A DNA stretch of 64,000 bases from Boseongicola sp. Lineage in GTDB: Bacteria; Pseudomonadota; Alphaproteobacteria; Rhodobacterales; Rhodobacteraceae. The translations under genes were made by a program, and so were the position numbers. Where the stretch lies: assembly GCA_014075275.1 (NCBI GenBank), contig CP046179.1:2861932-2925931 (forward strand), written 5' to 3'. The notes below the pieces were generated by a model, which saw only the letters and a program-made list of their open reading frames with translations, did not search any database and had not been told where the DNA came from. Position 1 is the stretch's first letter; the number at the start of each line of letters is the position of its first letter. Positions 1-9,219 of the stretch are shown here, piece after piece.

Positions 1-1
1 C

Positions 2-505
2 GCACAAACGCCGGGTGACTACACCGTCGATCAGCCGACATTTGACATCAAACAGCACCTGAACGGCGCAATCGCCTGCGAAGGCGTGATCTTCGGGCCA
101 ACCGGGCGCGTTTCGTCTCGCTTCGTGGCCGAGTTCCACGCCGAATGGGAGGGTAATACCGGTCGCATGACCGAGCGCTTCCGCTATGACAGCGGCACCA
201 CCCAGAACCGCGAATGGCACCTGACGCTGGACGAGAATGGTAAGATCATCGCAAATGCCGCTGATCTGGTTGGCGCAGGGACGGGTCAGCAGGCTGGTTC
301 GGGTGTTTGTCTGAAGTACCGCATTCAGCTTCCCGAAAGCGCCGGAAGCCACCAGTTGGACGTGGTCGACTGGATGTATCTGGTCGAAAACGGCACCATC
401 ATCAACCGCAGCCAGTTCCGCAAATTCGGCATCAAGGTTGGCGAGTTGGTCGCTACGATGCGCCCTTTGGACCCGGCTGAAGCCATTCGAAGGGATGCCG
501 CGTGA
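2..505 (+). CDS. DUF3833 family protein (5' end outside window)
   Basis: The reading frame is already open at the first bases of the window and runs to a TGA at 503-505, so the N-terminus, where this family usually has a lipoprotein signal, is missing. The visible 167 residues resemble the DUF3833 family: an acidic, beta-rich domain with a WEGNTGRMTERFRYDSG-type segment and a VDWMYLVENGTIINRS segment near the end. The biochemical role of the family is not established. The stop overlaps the GTG start of the next gene by two bases, so it is probably co-transcribed and translationally coupled with the short-chain dehydrogenase. Confidence 0.75.
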   Translation, partial: AQTPGDYTVDQPTFDIKQHLNGAIACEGVIFGPTGRVSSRFVAEFHAEWEGNTGRMTERFRYDSGTTQNREWHLTLDENGKIIANAADLVGAGTGQQAGSGVCLKYRIQLPESAGSHQLDVVDWMYLVENGTIINRSQFRKFGIKVGELVATMRPLDPAEAIRRDAA

Positions 506-1236
506 GAGATTGGCAAGGCAAGCGCTACTGGATTGTCGGCGCATCAGCGGGACTTGGACGCGCGGTCGCACAGCAGATCAGCCAGATGGGCGCTGAAGTG
601 ATCCTCAGCGCCCGTAGCGAAGATGCCTTGCAGGAACTGGCGGCGGAATTGCCGGGCAAATCGCAGGTCTTGCCCATGGACGTTGCCAGCGATGACAGCG
701 TAGCGCGCGCCTTCGCGCAGGCAGGTCATATCGACGGCATCGTTTACCTTGCCGGTGTCTATTGGCCCATCTCTGCACGCGACTGGAACGCCGACGGCGC
801 GGTCAAAATGCTGGACATCAACCTAACCGGGGCCGCTCGCATATTGGGTCACGTCGTCCCGGAAATGACCGCGCGCGATGCGGGTCATATCGTGCTAACC
901 GGTTCGCTTTCCGGTTTTCGCGGCCTTCCCGGAGCCATCGGTTACGGGGCGTCAAAAGCCGGAATAATGTCCCTGGCTGAAAGCCTTTTTGCAGATCTGT
1001 GCGACACAGGCATCGACGTGCAATTGATCAACCCCGGCTTCGTCAAAACCCGCCTGACCGAGAAGAACGACTTCAACATGCCCTTCATCATGGAGCCGGA
1101 AATCGCCGCCCGCGAATTCGTCGAACACATGAACGATGACGCCTTCGTCAAAAGCTATCCGCGCCTGTTCGCAATGCTGTTCCGCGCCACCCGCTTCATG
1201 CCAGCGTGGCTTTTCCACCGCCTGTTCAAACCCTAA
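502..1236 (+). CDS. SDR family NAD(P)-dependent oxidoreductase
   Basis: A 244-residue classical short-chain dehydrogenase/reductase. The cofactor motif GASAGLG lies near residue 13, the MDV adenine-binding aspartate near 60, a serine in the LTGSLSG segment near 135, and the catalytic YGASK near 149-153. The PGFVKTRL segment after it matches the usual post-active-site loop. The NNAG motif is altered to YLAGVY. The start is a GTG that overlaps the upstream stop, which implies coupling to the DUF3833 gene. The C-terminus is basic and aromatic (RATRFMPAWLFHRLF) and may touch the membrane. The substrate cannot be predicted. Its stop overlaps the convergent puuB stop. Confidence 0.9.
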   Translation: MRDWQGKRYWIVGASAGLGRAVAQQISQMGAEVILSARSEDALQELAAELPGKSQVLPMDVASDDSVARAFAQAGHIDGIVYLAGVYWPISARDWNADGAVKMLDINLTGAARILGHVVPEMTARDAGHIVLTGSLSGFRGLPGAIGYGASKAGIMSLAESLFADLCDTGIDVQLINPGFVKTRLTEKNDFNMPFIMEPEIAAREFVEHMNDDAFVKSYPRLFAMLFRATRFMPAWLFHRLFKP

Positions 1237-2526
1237 ATCCCCAGCCGGTCGCGCAGCGAAAACCACGTCATCCCCAGCGTTAACAATGGCATCCGGGCGT
1301 GCCTGCCACCTGGAAACGGCCCTACCGGCAGTTTTGAGAGCAACTCTAACTGCCCCGCCTGACCGGCAATCGCCTCGGCAATGATCTTACCCACCAAGCC
1401 GGTAATCGCCACGCCATGACCCGAGAATCCCCCGGCGGCAATTGTCTTTGGCCCGATGGCGCGCACCATTGGCAGGCGCGACATGGTGATCCCCAAAGTG
1501 CCACCCCAATGATAGTCGATCCCTACGCCGCTCAGAGCCGGAAACAGCCGCTCCATGCGCTTGCGCAACGCGGGCAGCGGATCGGTCGGGAAGCCGAGCG
1601 AATAGCTTTCGCGCCCGCCAAACAGCAGCCGCTTATCCTCGCTCAGCCTGAAGTAATTCACCACAAACCGGTCATCCGCCACCGCGATATCTTTGCGCAA
1701 AACGGCATCGGCCAGATCGCCAAGCGGTTCGGTCGCGGCAATGAACGAATTGATCGGCATCACCCGCGCCGCCACCTTCGGTGCAATCCCCGGCAGATAT
1801 CCGTTCCCGGCCAAAACCACATGCCCCGCGCGGATCGTGCCGTTCCCGGTGCGTACCAAACCCTCATCCACTGACAACGCCTCGGTCCGCTCATAGATCC
1901 GCGCGCCTGCCGCTTCGGCTCCCCGCGCTAAGCCCAAAACATAGCGTAACGGATGAATGTGCCCTGCATCCCAGTCCAACAACCCGCCGCGATACACTTC
2001 CGACGGACACACCGCCAAAAACGCATCGCGATCCAGATACTCGGTCTCATAGCCATAAGCCTCGCGCAGCCAATCTCCATAAGCCCTCGCATCATCCGCC
2101 CCTGCATCCGTCCACTCGCCCTGCAAAACCCCGGGCTGATAGACCGCATCCGGCGCATGTTCTGCCGCCAATGCTCGCGTCAACGCCTTGGCCTCAACCG
2201 TCACGTCCCAAAGTGCGCGCGCATCCTCGCGCCCCAGCTTTTTCTCCAACCACTGCTGGTCCTTATTCCAGCCGGTCCCGACCTGACCGCCATTCCGCCC
2301 TGAGGCCCCAAACCCAACCCGATGGGCTTCAACCACCACAACGCTCAACCCCTTGGCAGCCGCATGCAAAGCTGTCGAAAGCCCGGTAAACCCTAGCCCC
2401 GACAACGGCCACATCTACCTGAATATCGCCGTCCAATGCCGGTCGCTCTGACCCCAATTCCGCAGAGGCCGCATACCAACTGTCGGGATAAGATCCGGGC
2501 GCGTCATTTCGATACAGGGGGTTCAC
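1233..2526 (-). pseudogene. puuB: Gamma-glutamylputrescine oxidase-type FAD oxidoreductase, frameshifted
   Basis: A DAO-family flavoprotein of the PuuB type (about 430 residues), which oxidises gamma-glutamylated amines. The N-terminus begins at a GTG at 2526, preceded by an AAGGAC ribosome site, and continues as NPLYRNDAPGSYPDSWYAAS to the first strand of the Rossmann fold, VDVAVVGA. There the frame is lost. The rest (GFTGLSTALHAA onward, GASGRNGGQVG, and the C-terminal GGFSGHGVAITGLVG) is read in another frame from about 2396. Removing one base from the GCTAGGG run near 2400 restores the GxGxxG motif exactly. It is either a recent pseudogene or a sequencing error. It lies downstream of puuA in the same operon. 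Confidence 0.8.
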
Positions 2527-2536
2527 GCCGTTTGTC

Positions 2537-2606
2537 CTTCTTCTGATTGAAAACACTCTGGGGTCCGGGGCAAAGCCCCGGCGGGTCGCCTTCAAAGAAG
2601 GCGAAC
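2537..2606. repeat. Dispersed double-hairpin repeat, copy A
   Basis: A CTTCTTCTG leader and an AAACACT segment precede a G-rich run, then the perfect hairpin CCGGGGC-aaa-GCCCCGG, a GCGGGTCG link, and a second hairpin TCGCCTTC-aaa-GAAGGCGA. The same layout occurs at 9011-9087 and, with an altered leader, at 54856-54915; it occurs in short form at 41547-41593. This copy sits between puuA and puuB. Confidence 0.75.
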
Positions 2607-2607
2607 C

Positions 2608-3966
2608 CTAAACATTCAACAACAGATGTTCCCGTTCCCAGGGGCTGATCACTTGCAAAAACTCTTCGTATTCCGCCAGCTTCACAATCTCATAGACCGT
2701 CGCGAACTCTTCACCCAAAGCCTGTCGAAACGACGTCGCCGCTGCGAACCCGTCCAACGCGGTATAGATATCGCGGGGAATTTCCTCGTCTGCATCATAG
2801 GCATCGCCCTTAAACTCATCTTTCGGCGCGATGCCTTCAACCATGCCCAGATAGCCACAGGCCAGTGACGCCGCGATGCCAAGATAGGGATTGCAATCCA
2901 TCCCCGGCAAACGGTTCTCAACCCGCCGCGCCTGCGGTCCTGAAATCGGAACCCGGATCGCCGTTGTGCGGTTGTCGCGCGCCCATTCCAGATTGATCGG
3001 GGCCGCGTGGTCTTTGACGTACCGGCGATAGGAATTGACGTAAGGTGCGAACATTGGCGTTGCAGCCGGAATGTATCGCTGCATCCCACCGATGAAATGC
3101 GCAAACTCTGCCGTCTCAGAGCCATCATCCGCAGAAAAGATATTTTTTCCTGTCGCCGTATCAATCACCGAATGATGAATGTGCATCGCCGAGCCCGGCT
3201 CACCCTCAATTGGCTTGGCCATAAAGGTTGCAAAGCAGTCGTGACGCAATGCGGCCTCGCGGATCAGACGCTTGAAGAAGAAGACTTCGTCCGCCAGCTT
3301 GATTGGATCACCGTGGCGCATGTTAATCTCAAGCTGTCCGGCCCCGCCTTCCTGCGTGATCCCGTCAATTTCGAAACCCTGCGCCTCGGCAAAGTCATAG
3401 ATGTCATCAATTACAGGGCCAAACTCGTCCACCGCAGAAATCGAATAGGCCTGTCGCGCCGCCGCTGGTCGCCCGGACCGGCCAACCATGGCTTTCACTG
3501 ATTCAGCAGGGTTGATATTGGGCGCGACCAGATAGAATTCCATCTCGGGCGCGACGATCGGCGTCCAACCCTTGGCGTTATACAACTCCACCACCCGGCG
3601 CAGGACATTGCGCGGCGCGAACGGCACCGGATCACCTTCGCGGGTAAACGCATCGTGGATGACCTGCACGGTCCAGTCGGCGGTCCAGGGCGCGGCGCGT
3701 GTGGCCGAGTAATCCGGCTTCAGCGTCATGTCAGGTTCGGTAAAGCCTTCATCGCCCGCGGCTTCACCCCAGCCACCGGTGATGGTCTGAAAGAAGATCG
3801 AGTTCGGTAGGAAAAACTCGGATTGCGTCGCGAACTTCGATGCGGGCATCGCTTTGCCCCGTGCAATCCCGCTTAGATCAGGGATCACACACTCGACCTC
3901 GTCCAGCCTGTGTCCTTCAAGATAGGTCCGTGTCGCCTCAGGTGTGCTCTTTAGCCAGTCCGTCAT
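2608..3966 (-). CDS. puuA: Glutamine synthetase family protein (gamma-glutamylputrescine synthetase type)
   Basis: A 452-residue glutamine synthetase-fold ligase. Seen are the N-terminal beta-grasp segment (VECVIPDLSGIARGK), the MEFYLV metal-binding strand, the QLEINMRHGDP glutamate site, the MHIHHS histidine segment and the RVPISGPQARRVENRLPGMDCNPYL active-site region. In this branch the enzyme joins glutamate to putrescine or a related amine using ATP. The flanking PuuB-type oxidase and class I amidotransferase support that role over ammonia assimilation. The start at 3966 lies inside the end of the upstream gene (29-base overlap) with a GAGG ribosome site, so translation is coupled. Confidence 0.88.
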   Translation of the reverse strand: MTDWLKSTPEATRTYLEGHRLDEVECVIPDLSGIARGKAMPASKFATQSEFFLPNSIFFQTITGGWGEAAGDEGFTEPDMTLKPDYSATRAAPWTADWTVQVIHDAFTREGDPVPFAPRNVLRRVVELYNAKGWTPIVAPEMEFYLVAPNINPAESVKAMVGRSGRPAAARQAYSISAVDEFGPVIDDIYDFAEAQGFEIDGITQEGGAGQLEINMRHGDPIKLADEVFFFKRLIREAALRHDCFATFMAKPIEGEPGSAMHIHHSVIDTATGKNIFSADDGSETAEFAHFIGGMQRYIPAATPMFAPYVNSYRRYVKDHAAPINLEWARDNRTTAIRVPISGPQARRVENRLPGMDCNPYLGIAASLACGYLGMVEGIAPKDEFKGDAYDADEEIPRDIYTALDGFAAATSFRQALGEEFATVYEIVKLAEYEEFLQVISPWEREHLLLNV

Positions 3967-4642
3967 CTTTGGCCTCTTTAAAAAAGTCAGCGATGCGTTT
4001 GGCCATCGCCGCGTTGTCATTGCCGTGTCCGATATGCCCCTTGGCATCGGCAATGAGCGGGTCAGGCACGACCCCCGGCGCGCGGATATCCAACAACGTC
4101 ACCAACTCGCCATCTTCGAACTCGGGATGGGGCTGTACGGAAAAGGCGGGGCCTTCGTAAACAAAAGCGGCGTGTTCACAAAAATCGGTGCTGGCAATGG
4201 TCGTCGCCTTGGGCGGCGCCTTTATGACCTGATCTTGATGCCAAGCGTTCAGGCGCATTGGGCCGTCGTCAAAGTCATAAGTTTCCAGACCGGCCGACCA
4301 ACCGCCTTTGAATTTTTCAACAGTTCCGCCCAATGCCTGAGCCATGACCTGATGCCCAAAACAGACTCCAACCATCGGAACTTTGGCAGCATAGGCGCTG
4401 CGGACGAATTCTTCCAACTTGGGAATGAACGGCAGTTCTTCATAGGCACCATGCCGGCTACCCGACAAAAGCCAGCCCTCGGCGTCATGGATCGAACCCG
4501 GGAAGTCCATATCAACCACGTCCCAGTTTTCGAACGTCAGCCCGTGGCCCGCCAGCATATCGCTGTAAAGCTGGTCATAGTCGCGGTGTGGCACCCCGTC
4601 GGCTTTGACGAAATGGCCACATGTCAGAATGCCGATACGCAT
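3938..4642 (-). CDS. Class I glutamine amidotransferase-like protein
   Basis: A 234-residue class I amidotransferase-fold protein. The nucleophile motif is VCFGHQ, and the His/Glu pair of the triad is in SVQPHPEFEDG. It resembles stand-alone GuaA-like amidotransferases more than true PuuD, but lies first in an operon with puuA and puuB. It is therefore probably the hydrolase that cleaves the gamma-glutamyl product, or a transferase partner of the synthetase (inference). The start is placed at MRIGILTCGH, where homology begins; further upstream in-frame residues look random. The substrate is not certain. Confidence 0.82.
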   Translation of the reverse strand: MRIGILTCGHFVKADGVPHRDYDQLYSDMLAGHGLTFENWDVVDMDFPGSIHDAEGWLLSGSRHGAYEELPFIPKLEEFVRSAYAAKVPMVGVCFGHQVMAQALGGTVEKFKGGWSAGLETYDFDDGPMRLNAWHQDQVIKAPPKATTIASTDFCEHAAFVYEGPAFSVQPHPEFEDGELVTLLDIRAPGVVPDPLIADAKGHIGHGNDNAAMAKRIADFFKEAKDDGLAKEHT

Positions 4643-4740
4643 GAAACACCGAAGAATTTGGATCGTCCGGACATTATCCGGGGCAGTTAGGCCGGGCAAG
4701 CAATAATTTGATCAAATTATAGACCCCGCATTTTGGTAAT

Positions 4741-4767
4741 AAAAAAACGCGCCCCACCTCAGGCGGT
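4741..4767 (-). terminator. Weak intrinsic terminator after the GNAT gene
   Basis: On the minus strand a short CGCC/GGCG hairpin is followed by seven T residues just after the GNAT stop codon. The stem is only four base pairs, so the call rests mainly on position and the T run. Confidence 0.35.
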
Positions 4768-4772
4768 TGACT

Positions 4773-5381
4773 TCAAGTTTCGACCAGGCCCATCCAGACG
4801 TGATCACCGTCTGTCATATCCAAGGGCCGAAATCCCATCGCCTTCCAGAACGCGATGCCACCAAGATTTGGCTTGTTGGTCTGAATGTGCAGTTTGCGCC
4901 TTTCCTCTGAGGTAAGCGTGGACACAAACCGCTGAAACAGCGCACGCCCCACGCCCTGACCCCTTGCTCGCGTAAGAAGGTTCATATGCATATGAGCCGG
5001 GTAGTCGGTCACCACCCATTCCGGGATGGGCGGATAGTCGTGAATTTTCTCAAGGCGTCGGCGATCTTCTTCGGTCTGGGCGGAATCGCCGGCATCCGGC
5101 TCAGGGCACCTTCGGCGAACCGCAGGCCACCAATCGCGATCCAGCTGTGCCTCAAACCCACGGGTATCAGCTGTGCCCAGCACAAACCCTGCGACGCCGA
5201 GTTTATCTTCAACCACGAATGCGCGCTCAGGTTCCAATATCGCATAGGGCGCCGAATAGATCTCGCCAATCAGGTTCGGAAAATTGTGTAAAGACCGGGC
5301 ATCTTTGCCCGCATCGCCTGTGGCCAGTGAAATTTCGTAGATCGCCTTGATATCGGCATGACCAACTGGTCTAATCTGCAT
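4773..5381 (-). CDS. GNAT family N-acetyltransferase
   Basis: A 202-residue acetyltransferase of the GNAT fold. The acetyl-CoA-binding motif A is present as TRARGQGVGRALFQRF near residue 140, followed by KLHIQTNKPNLGGIAFWKAMGFRPL, the usual beta-5/alpha-4 region. A central VLGTADTRGF strand and an acidic insert (PEPDAGDSAQTEEDRRR) are seen. The acceptor substrate is unknown; relatives act on small amines, antibiotics or protein N-termini. It is a single gene between petC and the GATase operon, with terminators on both sides. Confidence 0.88.
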   Translation of the reverse strand: MQIRPVGHADIKAIYEISLATGDAGKDARSLHNFPNLIGEIYSAPYAILEPERAFVVEDKLGVAGFVLGTADTRGFEAQLDRDWWPAVRRRCPEPDAGDSAQTEEDRRRLEKIHDYPPIPEWVVTDYPAHMHMNLLTRARGQGVGRALFQRFVSTLTSEERRKLHIQTNKPNLGGIAFWKAMGFRPLDMTDGDHVWMGLVET

Positions 5382-5401
5382 ATCAGTCTCCGTTCACGCA
5401 C

Positions 5402-5429
5402 AAAAAAACGCGCCCATTTCTGAGCGCGT
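5402..5429 (-). terminator. Intrinsic terminator of the petABC operon
   Basis: Read on the minus strand, an ACGCGC...GCGCGT stem (arms 5424-5429 and 5408-5413, ten-base loop) is followed directly by a run of seven T residues. It lies about 20 bases after the petC stop. The opposite side carries a second T-rich run, so it may act in both directions. Confidence 0.8.
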
Positions 5430-5451
5430 CTTTTTCTTCTCAAGAGGTCGA

Positions 5452-6252
5452 TCACTCAGCAGGCGTCGCCTTGCCCTTCTTGATCGGTGCCCAGATGCGC
5501 TTGTTGGTCAGATACAGCAATACGCTGAGAATAATCAGGAACAATACAGCAATAAAGCCGACTTCCTTGCGAGCATTCTGCTTTGGTTCCGCTGTCCACA
5601 TCAGGAATGCAGCGACATCCTCGGCTTGCTGCTCGATGGTTGCTGGCGTGCCGTCTTCATACTCCACACCATCTTCAAACAACGGCGGACCCATAGAGAT
5701 ATAGCCACCGGGGAACGTTTCGTTTCCGTAAAGTGTGGCACCGGCTTCGGTCTTTTCCTTGCCGGTGTAATGAGTCAGCAGCGAAACGATGTACTCCGGT
5801 CCACCCATGCCCTTGAAGAACTGGTTGATCCCCAGGCCATAAGGCCCATGGAAACCCGCGCGCGCTTTGGCCATCAGGCTAAGGTCCGGCGCATTGTCCA
5901 GTGAAGAACCCGGAAAATGATCGGTCGGCTTTGCCGTGCGGAAATCGTCAATCTCAGGATCAAAGACCTCCCAGAACTCGGAGTAAGCCCGCACCTGATC
6001 TACCGGCAGATGTGGTCCACCTTTATCACCCAGCGTGCGCAACGGCACATACTGCAACCCGTGACAGGCCGAACAAACTTCGGTGTAAACCTGAAGCCCG
6101 CGCTGAAGCTGCATCTGGTCAAAGGTGCCAAACGGTCCCTCGAACGAGAAATCAACATCCTCAACATGGCCACCGGCTCCGGCAGCGTGTGCCACACCAC
6201 CGGCCACAAGGCCCAGCGCGACGAAAGCGGAAAGTGTGATCTTACGGATCAT
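5452..6252 (-). CDS. petC: Cytochrome c1 of the cytochrome bc1 complex
   Basis: A 266-residue c-type cytochrome: an N-terminal signal peptide ([23 protein letters not shown]), the heme-attachment motif CSACH, and a C-terminal membrane anchor ([16 protein letters not shown]) ending in a lysine-rich cytoplasmic tail. It takes electrons from the Rieske protein and passes them to soluble or membrane-bound cytochrome c in the periplasm. The start at 6252 is preferred because the AAGGAA site is eight bases upstream; in-frame GTG 6270 and ATG 6258 are alternatives. It is the last gene of the operon, 14 bases after petB and followed by a strong terminator. Confidence 0.96.
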   Translation of the reverse strand: MIRKITLSAFVALGLVAGGVAHAAGAGGHVEDVDFSFEGPFGTFDQMQLQRGLQVYTEVCSACHGLQYVPLRTLGDKGGPHLPVDQVRAYSEFWEVFDPEIDDFRTAKPTDHFPGSSLDNAPDLSLMAKARAGFHGPYGLGINQFFKGMGGPEYIVSLLTHYTGKEKTEAGATLYGNETFPGGYISMGPPLFEDGVEYEDGTPATIEQQAEDVAAFLMWTAEPKQNARKEVGFIAVLFLIILSVLLYLTNKRIWAPIKKGKATPAE

Positions 6253-6266
6253 TGTCATTGTTCCTT

Positions 6267-7613
6267 TCACTCCGCCGGAGTTGCGTCAGCGTCGCCCGAT
6301 GCACCATTGGCTTTCGCCTTATGGGCCTCGAAGTCGGCTTCAATGGTTTCAGGCTGCGGCAGCGGTTTCTCGATCACACCCAACAGAGGCAGGATAACCA
6401 GGAAATAACCGAACCAATAAGCAGACCCGATCAACGCGAAACTGGCATAGGGTTCTTCTGCGGGTTGGGCGCCCAGCCACATCAGGAAGAAAAAGTCGAA
6501 CACCAAAATCCAGAACCACCACTTGAACATTGGGCGATACCGACCCGAGCGAACAGCCGATGTATCCAGCCATGGCACCAGTGCCATAATGGCAATCGCA
6601 CCAAACATTGCCAGAACACCGAAGAACTTCGCATCAATGATGCCGCCGGTGAAGAACGACGCAATCTGCACAACCCAGACTTCGCCGGTGAAGGCGCGCA
6701 GGATAGCGTAAAACGGCAGGAAGTACCATTCCGGAACGATGTGCGCCGGTGTCACCAGAGGGTTCGCTTCGATATAGTTATCGGGGTGGCCCAGATAGTT
6801 GGGCATAAACCCAACCACGGCAAAGAAGACTGCCAGGATCACAACCAGCGCGAAAACATCCTTGATAACGTAATATGGCCAGAACGGAACAGTGTCCTTC
6901 TCGACCTCTTCCTTCGACCCACGCCGAACTTCAACACCTGTCGGGTTGTTGTTGCCCGTTGTGTGGAAGGCCCAGATGTGCACCGCCACAAGACCGACCA
7001 GCAGGAAGGGCAGCAGATAGTGCAGGCTGAAGAAACGGTTCAGCGTGGCGTTGTCCACCGCTGGCCCGCCAAGAAGCCAGGTTTGGATCGGCTCGCCAAT
7101 GAATGGGATCGCACCAAAAAGACCGGTGATAACCGTCGCGCCCCAGAAGCTCATCTGCCCCCAAGGCAGGACATAGCCCATAAAGCCGGTGGCCATCATC
7201 ACAACAAAGATAAGCACGCCGATAATCCATGTGATCTCGCGCGGTGACTTGTAAGAGCCATAGTAAAGGCCACGGAAGATGTGGGCATAGACTGCAACAA
7301 AGAACAGCGACGCGCCATTCATGTGAATATACCGCAGCATATGTCCGCCATTCACGTTGCGCATGATGTGCTCAATCGAAGCAAACGCCATGTCAGCATG
7401 TGGTGTATAGTGCATCACCAGCACGATGCCGGTCACAATCTGCAACACAAGGCAGAAGGTCAGGATGATGCCCCAGATCCACATCCAGTTCAGGTTCTTG
7501 GGCGTGGGGATCATCAGTGTATCATAAAGCAAACCAACGATAGGCAAGCGGCTGTGCAGCCACTTCTCGGCACCGGTCTTTGGTTCATAGTGGTCGTGTG
7601 GAATTCCGGCCAT
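6267..7613 (-). CDS. petB: Cytochrome b of the cytochrome bc1 complex
   Basis: A 448-residue polytopic membrane protein with eight expected helices. Heme ligands lie in [30 protein letters not shown] and [17 protein letters not shown]; the quinol-site motif PEWY is in [13 protein letters not shown]. It carries both hemes b and the Qo and Qi sites of ubiquinol:cytochrome c reductase. The start [14 protein letters not shown] has an AAGGGAGA ribosome site; the longer upstream frame is read through petA and is not real. The length matches Rhodobacter orthologues (about 440). Confidence 0.97.
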   Translation of the reverse strand: MAGIPHDHYEPKTGAEKWLHSRLPIVGLLYDTLMIPTPKNLNWMWIWGIILTFCLVLQIVTGIVLVMHYTPHADMAFASIEHIMRNVNGGHMLRYIHMNGASLFFVAVYAHIFRGLYYGSYKSPREITWIIGVLIFVVMMATGFMGYVLPWGQMSFWGATVITGLFGAIPFIGEPIQTWLLGGPAVDNATLNRFFSLHYLLPFLLVGLVAVHIWAFHTTGNNNPTGVEVRRGSKEEVEKDTVPFWPYYVIKDVFALVVILAVFFAVVGFMPNYLGHPDNYIEANPLVTPAHIVPEWYFLPFYAILRAFTGEVWVVQIASFFTGGIIDAKFFGVLAMFGAIAIMALVPWLDTSAVRSGRYRPMFKWWFWILVFDFFFLMWLGAQPAEEPYASFALIGSAYWFGYFLVILPLLGVIEKPLPQPETIEADFEAHKAKANGASGDADATPAE

Positions 7614-7624
7614 CTTGTTCTCCC

Positions 7625-8185
7625 TTATCCCAGCACGATGGTTGTGTCGTCGGCGAACACTGCAGCCGGAACCGGAAGGTTCTCGGGCGCAGGGCCTTTG
7701 CGAATGCGCCCCGACGTGTCGTAGTGCGACCCGTGGCACGGGCAGAACCAGCCGCCAAACTCGCCAGCATCCCCCAAAGGCACACAGCCAAGGTGGGTGC
7801 AGACTCCCATCTGAACCAGCCACTCTCCGCTTTCGTCCAGCGACCGGTTTTCATCAGCAGCATCGGCACTTTCGTCGATGTTGTCGTTACGGGCGACGTT
7901 ATCCGGCAAAGTGCTCAGATCGACTTCGCGCGCGGCGCTGATTTCATCTTCTGTCCGGCGGCGAATAAAGACCGGCTTACCAAGCCATTTCACCGTCAGC
8001 TGCGTGCCAGGTGCGACCCCGCCAACATCAACCCGGATGGACGACAGCGCCTGAACATCCGCCGAAGGGTTCATCTGATGAACCAGCGGCCAGACAGCGG
8101 CACCAGCGGCAACCGTTCCGGCCCCGGCGGTAGCATAATAGAGGAAATCCCGGCGGGTGCCTTCGTGATCATCTGCGTGCGACAC
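7625..8185 (-). CDS. petA: Rieske iron-sulfur subunit of the cytochrome bc1 complex
   Basis: A 186-residue ubiquinol-cytochrome c reductase iron-sulfur subunit. An N-terminal [14 protein letters not shown] segment is a twin-arginine-type signal that stays as the membrane anchor. The 2Fe-2S ligands are in CTHLGC and CPCHGSHYD. The start is taken as GTG at 8185, because a GGAG site lies six bases upstream and the product then begins [13 protein letters not shown] as in Rhodobacter; ATG 8197 would add four residues. It is the first gene of petABC; the roughly 200 bases upstream hold its promoter. Confidence 0.95.
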   Translation of the reverse strand: MSHADDHEGTRRDFLYYATAGAGTVAAGAAVWPLVHQMNPSADVQALSSIRVDVGGVAPGTQLTVKWLGKPVFIRRRTEDEISAAREVDLSTLPDNVARNDNIDESADAADENRSLDESGEWLVQMGVCTHLGCVPLGDAGEFGGWFCPCHGSHYDTSGRIRKGPAPENLPVPAAVFADDTTIVLG

Positions 8186-8385
8186 GAGTTTCTCCATTTC
8201 AGTTAGGGGCACTTGGCCCAACACGTCAGAGCCGGATGGGATTCCGGCTCGTTAAAGGCGGTGATAACGGTCTGTTTCAGGACCGTCCAGCGGACAATCC
8301 CGCGCACCTCGGACTTTGTGGGCTGAAATTACAGAAATTTGCCCTATGCGCCGACAATCGCATGATCTGGCAAGAGAATCATCGA

Positions 8386-8985
8386 CTAGCCGGCCGGCAA
8401 TGTTGCCTGCATCGACGGGCGGTCCTCAAAGACGGCAAACCAGGCCGCCAACTCGGGGCAATTGCCGCGCCAGTCCCGGTCGCCCAGACGGAAATCCAGA
8501 TAGCCCAGCGCACAGGCAACAGCGATCTGCCCCATGGTCAGTGGGCCGTTCAGATGACTGATCCAGCGCCCTTCCAGCGCGTCCACCGCCCGGACTATCT
8601 TTTCCCACTGACTTTCGACAATTGCCTCAACCCGCATGCCCTCCGGTCGAAGCCGATATTCATAGACCATTGCCAGCGCCGCTTCCAGAATCCCATCCGC
8701 AGTGGCCTCCAACGTCAAAACTTCCCAAAGCCGGGTTTCAGGATAAAGCCCCGCCTAGGAACGATCATCCAGGAACCGGCATATTACCCGGCTGTCATAA
8801 AGAGCAGGGCCATCGTCGCGCAGCAACGTCGGGATCTTGCCAATGGGGTTAGCCTTCGTCGGCATCGATCCCGCCACCTGACCAGATGCATGGATATCCT
8901 CGACATCATCTCGCTGACCGGTTTCGCGCAGCACAACATCGACCTTCCGGCAAAATGGTGAAGCTGAATTATGAAAAAGCTGCAT
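8386..8985 (-). pseudogene. Glutathione S-transferase with an in-frame stop
   Basis: A GST-like gene of about 200 codons interrupted by one TAG at 8755-8757. The N-terminal half (MQLFHNSASPFCRKV, with NPIGKIPTLLRDDGPALYDSRVICRFLDDRS) is the thioredoxin-fold glutathione-binding domain. After the stop the same frame continues as AGLYPETRLWEVLTLEATADGILEAA through the helical domain (ALGYLDFRLGDRDWRGNCPELAAWF) to a second stop. No bases are gained or lost. It is a nonsense-mutated pseudogene, or expressed as two pieces. It lies alone between petA and mtaB. Confidence 0.85.
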
Positions 8986-9010
8986 CTCAAATGTCCTCCC
9001 AAATCAATGA

Positions 9011-9087
9011 CCTTCTTCTGTCTCTAAATACTTTGGGGGGACCGGGGGGCAAGCCCCCCGGCGGATCGTTTGCCAGAGGCAAACGAA
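9011..9087. repeat. Dispersed double-hairpin repeat, copy B
   Basis: Same layout as copy A: CTTCTTCTG leader, AAATACTTT, the hairpin CCGGGGGGC-aa-GCCCCCCGG, GCGGATCG link, then a second hairpin TCGTTTGCC-aga-GGCAAACGA. The second hairpin differs in sequence from copy A but still pairs perfectly. Confidence 0.75.
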
Positions 9088-9153
9088 TTGGTCATGAAAT
9101 GTGGAAGCGCGTAATCAAGAAGTTAATGCTCCCTGAACCCACCGTTCGGGTCC

Positions 9154-9197
9154 ACCGACGCAATACCGACGTAATACCGACACGATACAGACAGGCG
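9154..9197. repeat. Phased 11-bp ACCGAC array, copy 1
   Basis: Four tandem units with an exact period of 11 bases: ACCGACGCAAT, ACCGACGTAAT, ACCGACACGAT and a degenerate ACAGACAGGCG. A period near one helical turn puts all ACCGAC cores on the same face of DNA. It lies upstream of the GST pseudogene and after the 3' end of mtaB. A second array with the same units is at 58314-58346. Confidence 0.8.
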
Positions 9198-9219
9198 TTT
9201 TGACGCGAATTTTACGAGA

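Noticed and set aside
5402..5429. Terminator as part of the double-hairpin repeat family
   Set aside because: It has a normal stem-loop and T run and lacks the G-rich first hairpin and link of the repeat.
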